DNA of 64,000 bases from an uncultured Lachnospiraceae bacterium (GTDB taxonomy: Bacteria > Bacillota > Clostridia > Lachnospirales > Lachnospiraceae): contig CACWQH010000002.1 in the NCBI GenBank assembly GCA_902762955.1, positions 37,884-101,883 of the forward strand. Reading direction: 5' to 3'. The translations under genes were made by a program, and so were the position numbers. Position 1 is the stretch's first letter. Each line of letters begins with the position of its first letter. Positions 17,818 through 26,849 of this stretch are shown here, one piece after another. The notes below the pieces were generated by a model. That model was given only the letters and a program-made list of their open reading frames with translations, did not search any database and was not told the DNA's origin.

Positions 17818-18021
17818 TTATATGTCACACAAGGACTCGTTTTTTATATTTCCTGTTGCCCAAGGACTTCCTACGTCGCATCGTCCGTGATGATACCTTT
17901 CCGCAACCTCTCCGCTGTCCAAATCCTCTGACATCTGGAGATTAATCCTGTTTATTCCATCTGCTCCCATTTTATTGTCAAGCAGCTCTATTATATTTTC
18001 TATATCTTCATAGTTCTCCAT
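17818..18021 (-). CDS. Small conserved-looking protein of unknown function
   Basis: This 67-aa protein has a strong GGAGG site 7 bases before its ATG and its own downstream terminator. The N-terminal half is acidic and helical (NYEDIENIIELLDNKM). The C-terminal half has the striking motif YHHGRCDVGSPWA (about residues 43-55), with His, Cys and Asp residues that could bind metal. I have a weak recollection of this motif in other Lachnospiraceae, but no function is known to me. It lies 89 bp after ddh. Confidence 0.65.
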   Translation of the reverse strand: MENYEDIENIIELLDNKMGADGINRINLQMSEDLDSGEVAERYHHGRCDVGSPWATGNIKNESLCDI

Positions 18022-18110
18022 AGCATAACCTCCATTTTCATAATCAATATAACTGTCTTACTGTCTGTATGACAATGTTGCAAATCAAAGATTCTTACCC
18101 CTATTTATAC

Positions 18111-19097
18111 TTAAAGAAGATGTGCCCTTATCTCCTCACCACTCATTGAAGTAAGATAAGCAGGTGCTATATCAAATACCGTCTTACAGCCGCTAACGCC
18201 CTCCTTGTTAAGACGATATGCAGCTCTTGCATATGCCACAAGCACAGAGGATGTAAACTCAGGATTGGAATCAAGCTTTAAGCTGTATTCGATAACATGA
18301 TTGTTCTCGAGATTCCAGCCTGTCTTACCGGAACGGATTACAAATCCGCCATGAGGTATACCGCTGTGGTTTGCCTTTAATTCTTCTTCACTTATAAAGT
18401 GAACTGTTGTATCATAATCGGCAAAATAGTTTGGCATAGTCTTGATTTCATTTTCTACCTTAGCCGCATCTGCACCTTCTTCAAGTACAACGAAACATTC
18501 TCTGGTATGCTTTTGTCTTGTGGTAAGCTCAGGATTTTTACCTGCCCTTACAGCCTCAAGTGCTGATTCAACAGGGATTGTGTACTGCTTAGCATCCTTA
18601 ACACCCTCGATTCTTCTTATGGCATCTGAGTGTCCCTGACTTACGCCCTTACCCCAGAAGGTATAATCCGAACCATTGGAAAGTATAGCGTTTGCATATA
18701 ATCTGTTAAGTGAAAACATACCCGGGTCCCAGCCTACAGAGATTATGCCTACTTTACCCGCTGCTTTTGCCGATGCATCAACATTTGCAAAATGCTCCGG
18801 AACTCTTGCATGCGTATCAAAGCTGTCGATTACGTTGAAATACTTTGCATACTCAGGTGTCTGCTTTGGAAGGTCTGTAGCACTTCCACCGCAGAGTATA
18901 AGTACATCAATCTTATCCTTCCAGCCTAAAGCCTCAGAAGCAGCACATACGCTTACACCCTCGGTAAGTATCTTTACAGTCTCCGGATTTCTTCTTGTAA
19001 ATACAGCCACCAGCTCAAGGTCATCATTTTGCTTAATCGCACATTCGATACCTTTCCCCAAGTTACCGTATCCCATAATACCTATTCTTATACTCAT
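18111..19097 (-). CDS. ddh: meso-diaminopimelate D-dehydrogenase
   Basis: This 328-aa NADPH-dependent enzyme makes meso-diaminopimelate in one step from tetrahydrodipicolinate and ammonia, for lysine and peptidoglycan synthesis. The Rossmann motif GIMGYGNLGKG is at residues 6-16. The family blocks CGGSATD, DSFDTH, SVGWDPGMFS and GFVIRSGKTGW are all present. Length matches the family (about 325). AGGGAG precedes the ATG. Confidence 0.96.
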   Translation of the reverse strand: MSIRIGIMGYGNLGKGIECAIKQNDDLELVAVFTRRNPETVKILTEGVSVCAASEALGWKDKIDVLILCGGSATDLPKQTPEYAKYFNVIDSFDTHARVPEHFANVDASAKAAGKVGIISVGWDPGMFSLNRLYANAILSNGSDYTFWGKGVSQGHSDAIRRIEGVKDAKQYTIPVESALEAVRAGKNPELTTRQKHTRECFVVLEEGADAAKVENEIKTMPNYFADYDTTVHFISEEELKANHSGIPHGGFVIRSGKTGWNLENNHVIEYSLKLDSNPEFTSSVLVAYARAAYRLNKEGVSGCKTVFDIAPAYLTSMSGEEIRAHLL

Positions 19098-19189
19098 AAT
19101 TTTTCTCCCTAGTCTTATATATTATCAATTAAATTGATAAACTAAATATAAAACATATATATAAAAATATCAATAAAAAAATATGAAAG

Positions 19190-19262
19190 CACCAACCAAA
19201 AAATGTGACATCACAAACAAAAAAATGCGTCAGTCCAAATCAAAAAATGTGGCAGTCCAAAC
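19190..19262. repeat. Three imperfect tandem copies of a ~25-bp unit
   Basis: Three successive units start CCAAAAAATGTGACAT, CAAAAAAATGCGTCAG and CAAAAAATGTGGCAG, each followed by a TCCAAA- or TCACAAA-like tail. The last copy is also the left arm of the terminator after the gene at 19277. They may have grown by duplication of the terminator arm. Confidence 0.5.
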
Positions 19263-19278
19263 CAAGCTGCCACATTTT
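19244..19278 (-). terminator. Terminator of the ABC/CARDB operon
   Basis: AAAATGTGGCAG (19244-19255) pairs with CTGCCACATTTT (19267-19278), and the minus strand continues into Ts. It overlaps the stop codon of the last gene of the operon. Confidence 0.75.
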
Positions 19279-20071
19279 ATTCGCTGTCACTTTTATGCTT
19301 TCCCAACATAATACCCACAAAAAAAGCTAAAAGTCCTATTATAATTAAATCATACTTTATCCTTGTAAGTCTTAAATCAAACCCTGCCTCCTCAAGCTTT
19401 ACCTTTTCTGTATCTGCTATGCTTAAGCCCATGCCTTCAAGCATCCTAAGATTAGCTCCGTCTAAATCTTTCTTACTAAATAAAACCATAAATTGTGAGG
19501 GCTCATCTTTACCTTTTATATCACTCTCCACAATTTTATCAATTTTAGAAACAATAAACTCCTCATCATGATACGGTATATCGGTAACACATATCCTGAC
19601 TGTTCCGACCACTCTTTTATCATCATCCAATATATCCAGCTTTTCAATTTTCTCTGGCTGAGCCAAAATATAATTATTCGGGTTTAAATTACTTATAAGC
19701 TTATTATATGCCTTTTCATTCATATAAAGTGTCCGCATACTACCGACATCAGCTATTCCGTAGCACCTGCTTAAATATTCCTCTGAGACGGAAACATAGC
19801 TTATATTGACCTCATCGGCTTTATACCTTAAGGTTAAAGTTTCTTTTTTTGTCTTACTTAGCGCAATAATATTATCCGATTCGATATTTTTAAGAATACC
19901 GGCGGCTTCATACTCGACAGGAGTATTTATATCCCTGTACAGAGAAAATATCTCTTTTACCGTACATACAACCACTATCAGCAAAAATATAATTAAAAGC
20001 GAAATAATTTTTACGAAGTCATTTTTTCTTCGCAGCCTGATATATTTTTTAAAAAATCCCCTACTCATCAT
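19277..20071 (-). CDS. Membrane-anchored protein of the ABC/CARDB operon
   Basis: This protein of about 264 aa has an N-terminal hydrophobic helix (FVKIISLLIIFLLIVVVCTV), an extracytoplasmic domain of about 180 residues and a C-terminal helix (YDLIIIGLLAFFVGIMLG). I do not recognise the fold. The start at ATGATG (20071 or 20068) overlaps the end of the CARDB gene, so the two are coupled. The architecture suggests a periplasm-facing partner of the transporter, such as an MFP-like adaptor, but this is inference. Confidence 0.65.
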   Translation of the reverse strand: MMSRGFFKKYIRLRRKNDFVKIISLLIIFLLIVVVCTVKEIFSLYRDINTPVEYEAAGILKNIESDNIIALSKTKKETLTLRYKADEVNISYVSVSEEYLSRCYGIADVGSMRTLYMNEKAYNKLISNLNPNNYILAQPEKIEKLDILDDDKRVVGTVRICVTDIPYHDEEFIVSKIDKIVESDIKGKDEPSQFMVLFSKKDLDGANLRMLEGMGLSIADTEKVKLEEAGFDLRLTRIKYDLIIIGLLAFFVGIMLGKHKSDSE

Positions 20072-21560
20072 AAGACCTTTTCTTTTTAATAAAATCAACA
20101 CCCTTACCGATTAAAACCATTGATATCACAGTTACAATGACTGCCATAATTACCCACCACTGACTTGTGTCGTCTTTTTTTTCTACAGGCTTATTGTATA
20201 CGGCAGGAGCTTTTATAACTGTAGCAAAGTCCTCAGTATATGTATATTCATTACCCATACCATCCTCATAGTAATACGTTATCATACCATTTGTTTCACC
20301 GTATGAGCTTGTACCCGACAGTCCGGTTATCTCTATAGTGGTGCTTTCCTGTATACTGTCTCCTGCTTCGATATTGCCGAAAAACACTGTACCCTTAGGT
20401 GTAAGACCATCTGCCTCTATGGTGGCACGCACATTATATACTGTTGCTTTGCCTAAGTTCATCACCTGAAATGAAGCCATTACGGTATCTCCAAGCTCCA
20501 CCTCATTTCCTATATCGAGCTTATCAAAGGATAGCTTTTCTTCCTGAAATACCTTTATTATTGCTTTACCATTTGAATTATAAGCAGCACCCTCGCTGTC
20601 AGCATAGTCCATAGTGACATCGAGAGTATATTCTCCCTGAGGAGTTGCAGGATTGATATGATACTTATAATTGACTGTAAAGCTTTCTCCTGCTCCTATA
20701 CGCTCTATATACGTACTCTCCGAAGCACTCTCAAGGGAAATGTTTTTTTCCTCCGAGGATACATTTACGGTCATATTTTTTACTGCCTTTTCTTTGCTTG
20801 TATTTTCAAGAACTATGTCTATCGACACGTCCTCTCCTGCAAGAAGTCTTTCTTTATCACACTTGGTTTCCTTAACTAAAACCTTGGGTACAAATGAGGG
20901 CGGCTCCTCTTTTATTTCCTCTGTCACAATTTCCTCCGTACTCTTTTCCTCATTTGGATTTATTCCGTCGGTTATGACTGCATATATGGTAAATTCCTGC
21001 TCTTTTTTTACGCCCTTACCGTCTAAAAAGCTTATCCTAACAATTATAGGATAATTACCGTTTATCCTGTCTTCCTTTAAATCAAGCATATATGTAACAA
21101 GATAAGAGCTTACCTTAGCGGCTCCATTATTTACATCATTTTCCATAAGGCTTACATTCTTTTGATAATTTTTATAGATAAATGGTGTGCTGTCTCCATC
21201 GCCAAGATAAAGCCCGGTGGTTATAGTATTGTCCTTTATATCACCTGTAGCCTTAAGAGGTAAAACCAATTTAAGTATTCCTGCCTCCGTAACAGGTACA
21301 TAACCTTCGGAGTAGCTTTTTTCCATATCATCATATATATTCGTATTATCTATTATTAATAAAGTATCTTTTATATCATCTTCATTTTTATTTTCAGATG
21401 CATTATTTACGACAGCAGACTTGCTATCATCATTATCAGAAGCTTCTGTGGTTATGCTTTCTTCTTTGTTATCCCCTTTAGCAAGTACATTTATGGATAA
21501 AGACTTACAAAAAAGTAATAAGAAAAAAGACATAACTAACGTATATATTATTTTCCTCAT
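20061..21560 (-). CDS. Secreted CARDB-domain protein with C-terminal anchor
   Basis: The ATG at 21560 behind GGAGG gives 499 aa; an upstream extension lacks a ribosome site. There is a signal peptide (residues 1-24, MRKIIYTLVMSFFLLLFC), an acidic low-complexity linker, then two or more Ig-like modules of the CARDB/NEW3 type (ERLLAGEDVSIDIVLENTS, ELGDTVMASFQVMNLGKATV) and a C-terminal membrane helix with a basic tail. No LPXTG motif is present. Such domains usually mediate adhesion or protein contacts outside the cell. It is encoded between the ABC ATPase and the last membrane protein. Confidence 0.75.
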   Translation of the reverse strand: MRKIIYTLVMSFFLLLFCKSLSINVLAKGDNKEESITTEASDNDDSKSAVVNNASENKNEDDIKDTLLIIDNTNIYDDMEKSYSEGYVPVTEAGILKLVLPLKATGDIKDNTITTGLYLGDGDSTPFIYKNYQKNVSLMENDVNNGAAKVSSYLVTYMLDLKEDRINGNYPIIVRISFLDGKGVKKEQEFTIYAVITDGINPNEEKSTEEIVTEEIKEEPPSFVPKVLVKETKCDKERLLAGEDVSIDIVLENTSKEKAVKNMTVNVSSEEKNISLESASESTYIERIGAGESFTVNYKYHINPATPQGEYTLDVTMDYADSEGAAYNSNGKAIIKVFQEEKLSFDKLDIGNEVELGDTVMASFQVMNLGKATVYNVRATIEADGLTPKGTVFFGNIEAGDSIQESTTIEITGLSGTSSYGETNGMITYYYEDGMGNEYTYTEDFATVIKAPAVYNKPVEKKDDTSQWWVIMAVIVTVISMVLIGKGVDFIKKKRSYDE

Positions 21561-21576
21561 AGTAAACCTCCGACTA

Positions 21577-22200
21577 TCAATTATTACATTCAAGCTCCAT
21601 AACCTCATCACACAACTCACTTATATCCTTGGAATTATGACTTGCCAGAAGGATTGCCTTTCCTTCCTTTTTAAGTCTCTTAAAGAGTGTCCTCATATCC
21701 TCAGCTTTGTTTTTGTCAAGTCCGTTAAAGGGTTCATCAAGTATGAGCACATCAGGATTTTCCATAATCGCCTGCGCTATTCCAAGCCTTTGTCTCATAC
21801 CAAGTGAATACTTTGATACATGCTTATTCATGGCTTTTAAAAGTCCCACCTGCTCCATTGCCGTAACTATCTCGTTCTTTCCTATCTTAGCTTTAAGTGA
21901 AGCCAGTATCTTTAAATTTTTATATCCGCTAAGCTGTGGCAGAAATCCCGGCGTTTCTATTATCACGCCTATGTTTTCAGGAAAATCCACATCCTTTCCT
22001 ATCTGCTTTTCATTTACAAAAATCCGCCCACTGTCTGCCCTCATAAAACCGCATATACATTTCATAAGAACAGTTTTGCCGCTTCCGTTATTTCCCACAA
22101 CGCCGTATATACTTCCGGGAGGTATGTGAAAGCTTATGTCCTCCAACACCCTTTCTCTCCCGAAGGATTTATATATATGTTCAACTACTATTCCATCCAA
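21577..22200 (-). CDS. ABC transporter ATP-binding protein
   Basis: This 207-aa ATPase uses a TTG start at 22200, 9 bases behind GGAG and 1 base after the permease stop; an upstream in-frame ATG would lie inside the permease gene. It has Walker A GNNGSGKT, the signature YSLGMRQRLGIAQA (LGMRQ in place of LSGGQ, as in drug/bacteriocin exporters), Walker B VLILDEPFNGLD and the switch histidine ASHN. It energises the two permeases encoded directly upstream. Confidence 0.92.
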   Translation of the reverse strand: MDGIVVEHIYKSFGRERVLEDISFHIPPGSIYGVVGNNGSGKTVLMKCICGFMRADSGRIFVNEKQIGKDVDFPENIGVIIETPGFLPQLSGYKNLKILASLKAKIGKNEIVTAMEQVGLLKAMNKHVSKYSLGMRQRLGIAQAIMENPDVLILDEPFNGLDKNKAEDMRTLFKRLKKEGKAILLASHNSKDISELCDEVMELECNN

Positions 22201-22201
22201 A

Positions 22202-23098
22202 TCAAACACTCTCCGTTCCCGTAAAATCAAATGAATAGCTGCGTATCCTCCATAGCGAAAGTCCAAACAAAGTAAGACTAAACAGCCCGAAAAACACATA
22301 CGACTGCCACAATCTCGGAAGATTGTCATATCCGAAGTTATGCATGTAATATGTCGCATGATTGAGCGGTGATATCCAGCCAAATATTATATTTGCTTCG
22401 ACCTTTCTCTCTGTCGGTATATGAAGCCAGTTAAGGATTACCTCTGGATTAACTATAAAACCAAAGCCTGAAAATACCACACCGGCTATCATACCTGCTT
22501 TATCCTTTATTATATTGAACAAAAGAACTATACCCGAAAGTACCAGCGAATATCCGAGCATAAGTCCGAAAATGTGCAATGCCACCTCATAAGGAAATGA
22601 AAATTCAAGCACCTTGACAAAGGCAGGCACCGCTATCCTTTGTCCTATATTTGAATAACCCATTATTGCGGCAGTTTTACTCCACATATTTGCCGTAAAG
22701 GATTTTCTTCCGGATAAAATAAAGGTTGAAAGCATTATAAAAAGGGTATATAAAAATGTCGTTAGAATAATGTATATAATCTGACCGAGCATCCACACAA
22801 AGCGATTCGTTCTTATAAGGACGAACGGCACCTCATTTCCAAGATTTGGGATATCGGAAAATATAAGTATCAATATAAGAGATATGACCAGTATGGATTT
22901 TAAATCACCGAAGGTCCATATAAAAACCTCCATAATCTGAAGTATGGTATTATGTTTATCGGCAAACCCGACCACCTTATCTGACAAGAGAAAGCAAAAT
23001 ATAAGGCCGAGACAAAAGGATAGAATTATCTTGGGATTCTTATGCCAGCTTCTGAAATTATTTATTGCAATACCAAGTCCCTGACGTAAGCTATGCAC
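22202..23098 (-). CDS. ABC-2-type permease subunit (large)
   Basis: This 298-aa protein has about six hydrophobic helices and no other domain. It begins at GTG, overlapping the previous gene by 8 bases and preceded by AGGAGG at a 10-base distance. It is encoded directly before the ATPase, so it is a likely membrane subunit of the exporter. The family could not be named more precisely from sequence. Confidence 0.75.
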   Translation of the reverse strand: MHSLRQGLGIAINNFRSWHKNPKIILSFCLGLIFCFLLSDKVVGFADKHNTILQIMEVFIWTFGDLKSILVISLILILIFSDIPNLGNEVPFVLIRTNRFVWMLGQIIYIILTTFLYTLFIMLSTFILSGRKSFTANMWSKTAAIMGYSNIGQRIAVPAFVKVLEFSFPYEVALHIFGLMLGYSLVLSGIVLLFNIIKDKAGMIAGVVFSGFGFIVNPEVILNWLHIPTERKVEANIIFGWISPLNHATYYMHNFGYDNLPRLWQSYVFFGLFSLTLFGLSLWRIRSYSFDFTGTESV

Positions 23099-23717
23099 CT
23101 TTTATACACCTCCTTAATACCCTGTCATATATGCAAAACAATATAACCAAAAAACCACTTAGCATAAAAACTATTCCATATCTTTCAAATACCCAGACAT
23201 GCGAGGGATTTATCCATTCCACAGGATAAAGGCAATATATTTTATTAAAATATCTTTCGTATATAATGATTAAAAGATAAAAGATTACAAATGAGCCGCC
23301 GTAAGCTATATATTTACTTTTTGTTATTGCCGCAAGCGTAGTCGATACCGCTGCCCAAAACATTCCTGACATAAATATAAGTACAGGATACAGTTCACAA
23401 CCTTTGCCTTTATCCGTATGCATGTATATATATACTGCCGCACTCTCAAGTAAGCCGCCGCTTAATATACAGGAAAAATATTTCCCCCATATATATGACC
23501 TTACACCACACCTTGATATATACAGCTTTAGATAACCTCTTTTATAATCCTCAAGCCATGCAGTAGTATAAGGAAGCGTACAGACCAAAGGAATGCTTAT
23601 CAAAAAAAACTCTGAGTTTTCCTTAGATATACTTAGAATAAGCACCTGCAATATAAGCCCTGCTGCAAATCCGACAGAGCCTATCGCCCTTTTCATATCT
23701 GTTTCAAAGCTATTCAT
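23091..23717 (-). CDS. ABC-2-type permease subunit (small)
   Basis: This 208-aa membrane protein has about five to six helices (FAAGLILQVLILSIS, ALIFMSGMFWAAV-like and VMFMLSGFLVILFCIY-like segments). Only one base separates its ATG from the stop of the lipoprotein gene. It pairs with the 298-aa permease. The pattern resembles ABC exporters of peptides or antibiotics; the substrate is unknown. Confidence 0.7.
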   Translation of the reverse strand: MNSFETDMKRAIGSVGFAAGLILQVLILSISKENSEFFLISIPLVCTLPYTTAWLEDYKRGYLKLYISRCGVRSYIWGKYFSCILSGGLLESAAVYIYMHTDKGKGCELYPVLIFMSGMFWAAVSTTLAAITKSKYIAYGGSFVIFYLLIIIYERYFNKIYCLYPVEWINPSHVWVFERYGIVFMLSGFLVILFCIYDRVLRRCIKGA

Positions 23718-23718
23718 A

Positions 23719-25341
23719 CTAATAACCTACTTCCGGATCTATAACCGTTCCGTCTATGGCATTTATCTGTAACACAATTCCGTCGCTCATATAGGTATTA
23801 GTATAAGCTTCCGTACGACTGTCCGTTCCGTCATCATAAGTGTAGGTTGAAACATCATTTATGTCTCCGATAAAATTCCATACCGGAACCAAGAGCCCTG
23901 TATCAAAGCTGTCAGGTTCACTTATTCTTGTATAATTAAGTGTGACACTCTTTATATCTATCTCTCTTTTTACACCCTCCATATCCTCTACAGCATTTGA
24001 TATAACAACCATCTCCTCAAAGGTATCCTTAATCTCGTCAAAGCTTTTCAGACTTGATTTATCCACGACAGTTTCATCTATACTAAGCGGTGCCGAAAGC
24101 TCAAAGCCGATTATACCGTCATCATTTACTATAATTCTTACTTCTTCTCCCGGCCAGTCAAGCTTTACGTACGAATCCCCCGACCAGCCCTCAGTATGCT
24201 TGCTCACTTTGTTTTCAACCTCAACACCGTCCATAGCCCTTATATAATTAAATATATATACATTATGATATCCCCAATAAGCTTCATCAGACATTTTAGG
24301 TATCTCCGAATAAAATCCTCCGTCAGCCAGACTATATGAATCAAGCCCGATATCTGCAAGAAATTTATCTGCTATACCTTGTGCTTCTTCTTCACTTATG
24401 GTTGCATTTTCATTTTCAAGTATATTTCCCTTTACAACACTGCTGTCAATCATTAAATAGCTGTTTTCTTCTCTTATAATTGAATTTTCTGACGGAATAC
24501 CCTTATCCGCCGGCCAGACTCCCAGACTTGTTCCGCCGGGAAGCACAGTATATACATCGACATAATCATATTTGCTCTTTCTAAATTTGATACAATTACC
24601 ATAGTTGGGATTATTTTGAGCATAGATGGATATATAATTTCCATCCTTTCCGTCACTTAAAGCTTCATATACTTCTCCGTCCTTATTAAGACTATACATC
24701 CATTCATAATACTCATTTTGAGGATTGGCGTTATAAAGCTCTGCCACAGCGTGAAGCTTACCGTCTATAGGAACAAGTACAGCTTCCTCCGGAGCATTTT
24801 CGTATTCTTCATTTAATCTATCCAGTTCATTCATAAGCTCCTGATAGTAAACCTCGTAATCATCCTCAGAGTAAAAATCTCCACTGCTGTAATTTTCTTC
24901 AAATTCATTTATATAATTTGTCTGATCTGCGATTTCTTTTTCTATTACTTTCTTGGTTCTACGATTACTAAGTCCCATATCATAAAGCTTTATATCGCCC
25001 ACAAGCTCATTGCATATATTATCAAGGAGCTCATCAGTTATACTTTTCTGTCTTACTCTGTACACCGAAAGAGTGTCTACAGATGGTATCATAACCTTTG
25101 CATCAGCTTTCACACTTACATTTAACGCCTCATCATTTATTTCAGTCTGATAGGTTTCATAATTTTCTGCTATATCTGTCAAATCCGTCACACCATTTTC
25201 CGTATCCTCTGCGTTTTCTATCATCTTGTCTAAATCCTTATTTTGAACAATTGGCTTATCAGGATTTTCCTGACAGCCTATAAGACCAAGCCCCATAAAA
25301 AATGCCATAATAAATGCACTTGATTTTTTAAATCTTCTCAT
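23719..25341 (-). CDS. Large lipoprotein heading the ABC/CARDB operon
   Basis: This 540-aa protein has a lipoprotein signal peptide (lipobox LIGC, Cys23). The mature part is acidic and of unknown fold, with a helical section around 120-200 and a C-terminal section ending in a DGTVIDPEVGY-like repeat typical of propeptide/YcdB-like modules. It is the first gene after the terminator of the two-component system and is transcribed with the permeases. It may sense or bind a ligand on the outer face of the membrane. Confidence 0.7.
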   Translation of the reverse strand: MRRFKKSSAFIMAFFMGLGLIGCQENPDKPIVQNKDLDKMIENAEDTENGVTDLTDIAENYETYQTEINDEALNVSVKADAKVMIPSVDTLSVYRVRQKSITDELLDNICNELVGDIKLYDMGLSNRRTKKVIEKEIADQTNYINEFEENYSSGDFYSEDDYEVYYQELMNELDRLNEEYENAPEEAVLVPIDGKLHAVAELYNANPQNEYYEWMYSLNKDGEVYEALSDGKDGNYISIYAQNNPNYGNCIKFRKSKYDYVDVYTVLPGGTSLGVWPADKGIPSENSIIREENSYLMIDSSVVKGNILENENATISEEEAQGIADKFLADIGLDSYSLADGGFYSEIPKMSDEAYWGYHNVYIFNYIRAMDGVEVENKVSKHTEGWSGDSYVKLDWPGEEVRIIVNDDGIIGFELSAPLSIDETVVDKSSLKSFDEIKDTFEEMVVISNAVEDMEGVKREIDIKSVTLNYTRISEPDSFDTGLLVPVWNFIGDINDVSTYTYDDGTDSRTEAYTNTYMSDGIVLQINAIDGTVIDPEVGY

Positions 25342-25398
25342 AATAAAATCTCCTCGTAAGATATACTATTTGTATATGAACTAATTAACAAAATAAAA

Positions 25399-25434
25399 AG
25401 TCCATGCCTTATGTTTTATACCTTAGCATGGACT
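25399..25434 (-). terminator. Terminator after the sensor kinase
   Basis: AGTCCATGC (25399-25407) and GCATGGACT (25426-25434) are perfectly complementary, and the minus strand continues TTTTTATTTT. It separates the two-component genes from the lipoprotein operon, which therefore needs its own promoter in 25342-25398. Confidence 0.8.
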
Positions 25435-25458
25435 TATTCATCAAGTATTCATCAAAAT

Positions 25459-26847
25459 TTAAACAAATTGTAAAATCATCCTTGTACCCTTTCCAACTTC
25501 ACTTTCTATATCAAGCACACAGGAATGCTTTTTTAAAATCGTCGTAACCAGTGCAAGTCCAAGACCTGCTCCCCCGCTCTTACGACTTCGGGATTTGTCT
25601 ACCATATAAAATGGTTCAAGTATTTTTTCCCTTTCTTCGGCGGGTATACCCTTTCCAAAATCCTCCACCTCTATCCTGTTATCTGCTGCCCTAAGAATAA
25701 TCTTACTTCCCTTTGGACTTGCCTTTATCGCATTGTCCGTAAGATTTATAAGCACCTCTGTCATAAGGTCAAAATCCACCATAAAGCTCTCACCGTTTTG
25801 ACAGGCTTCAAGCTCTATATCTGCCTCGTTCAGCTTTGAAGCCATTGCCTTACCTGTTATATCAAATAAATCTTTGGCACTTACCTTAGATAAGCTTATA
25901 TCAGCTTCATTGTCAACGGAAAGAAGCTTTACCATTTTAGTAGACAGCTTTTCCAAGCGCTTACATTCGGAATTAATATACATAAGTGCCTCTTCTCTGT
26001 CCTCCTCACTAAGCTTGGCTGTAAGCAAAAGTTCTGAATATCCGGATATGGCTGTCATAGGTGTTCTTAGCTCGTGCGTAAGATTACCCATCATGAGCGT
26101 TTTGTCCTGCTCAGATTTTTTAAGGCTTTCGGTTCTTGTCTCTACGGCATCTGCCATAAGATTGAAATTTTCCGCAAGCTGACCGATTTCATCCTTTGTA
26201 TCAACAATAATCCTTTTATCATATACACCATCAGCCATCTGCTTTGCCTGTGCATTTAATTTATCAAGCGGCTTAAAGACCTTTTTAATGATCAGATTAA
26301 TTATAAGCGAAGATAAAAATGTTATGCTGATACTCACGATAAGCATAAAGCTTATACGCTTAATCATATCGCTTTTTATATAGGATATATCCGTAAGCTT
26401 AAAGCATATGATACCGCCCGTTGAAACAAATTCAAATCTTGAAACCAGATAGCTTCTGTTCCCATCTTTCATATATGCATAGCTTAATCGTCCGTTAGCT
26501 ACGGTATGAACAGCATAGTCATTTTTTGATGCATCCTCATAATCAAAGCTCATCAATTTTTCAAAGTCAAGTGAGGTATGGTTATATATTTCATCTATTT
26601 CAGGGCTTACTTTATAGCAGATACTATAATCATCCTTTGCACGCTTATAATAAAGATTAAGCCATTCTCTGCTGTCTTTATGTTCATTTATACTGCTTAC
26701 CGTATAATACATCTCCTGCGTAGATGTAAGAAGTGCTTCCCTCCTCATAGTGTTATACCAAAAAGCACCGATTATTACATCTCCCACCAAAAGCGCGGCA
26801 AGGATAACAGCTATCGCTATACATAAAATCTTCGACCTAAGCTTCAC
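25459..26847 (-). CDS. Sensor histidine kinase with HAMP domain
   Basis: This 462-aa kinase starts at GTG behind GGAGG. TM1 lies about 7-30, followed by an extracytoplasmic domain of about 130 residues, TM2 about 163-188, HAMP about 190-240, HisKA with His258 (LTHELRTPMTAI), then HATPase_c with DNAIKASP and GLGLAL. It is encoded three bases after its response regulator. The adjacent ABC/CARDB operon is a likely target. Confidence 0.93.
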   Translation of the reverse strand: MKLRSKILCIAIAVILAALLVGDVIIGAFWYNTMRREALLTSTQEMYYTVSSINEHKDSREWLNLYYKRAKDDYSICYKVSPEIDEIYNHTSLDFEKLMSFDYEDASKNDYAVHTVANGRLSYAYMKDGNRSYLVSRFEFVSTGGIICFKLTDISYIKSDMIKRISFMLIVSISITFLSSLIINLIIKKVFKPLDKLNAQAKQMADGVYDKRIIVDTKDEIGQLAENFNLMADAVETRTESLKKSEQDKTLMMGNLTHELRTPMTAISGYSELLLTAKLSEEDREEALMYINSECKRLEKLSTKMVKLLSVDNEADISLSKVSAKDLFDITGKAMASKLNEADIELEACQNGESFMVDFDLMTEVLINLTDNAIKASPKGSKIILRAADNRIEVEDFGKGIPAEEREKILEPFYMVDKSRSRKSGGAGLGLALVTTILKKHSCVLDIESEVGKGTRMILQFV

Positions 26848-26849
26848 CT

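Noticed and set aside
21561..21620. N-terminal extension of the CARDB protein
   Set aside because: It would place 20 residues before a clear signal peptide; the internal ATG has GGAGG.
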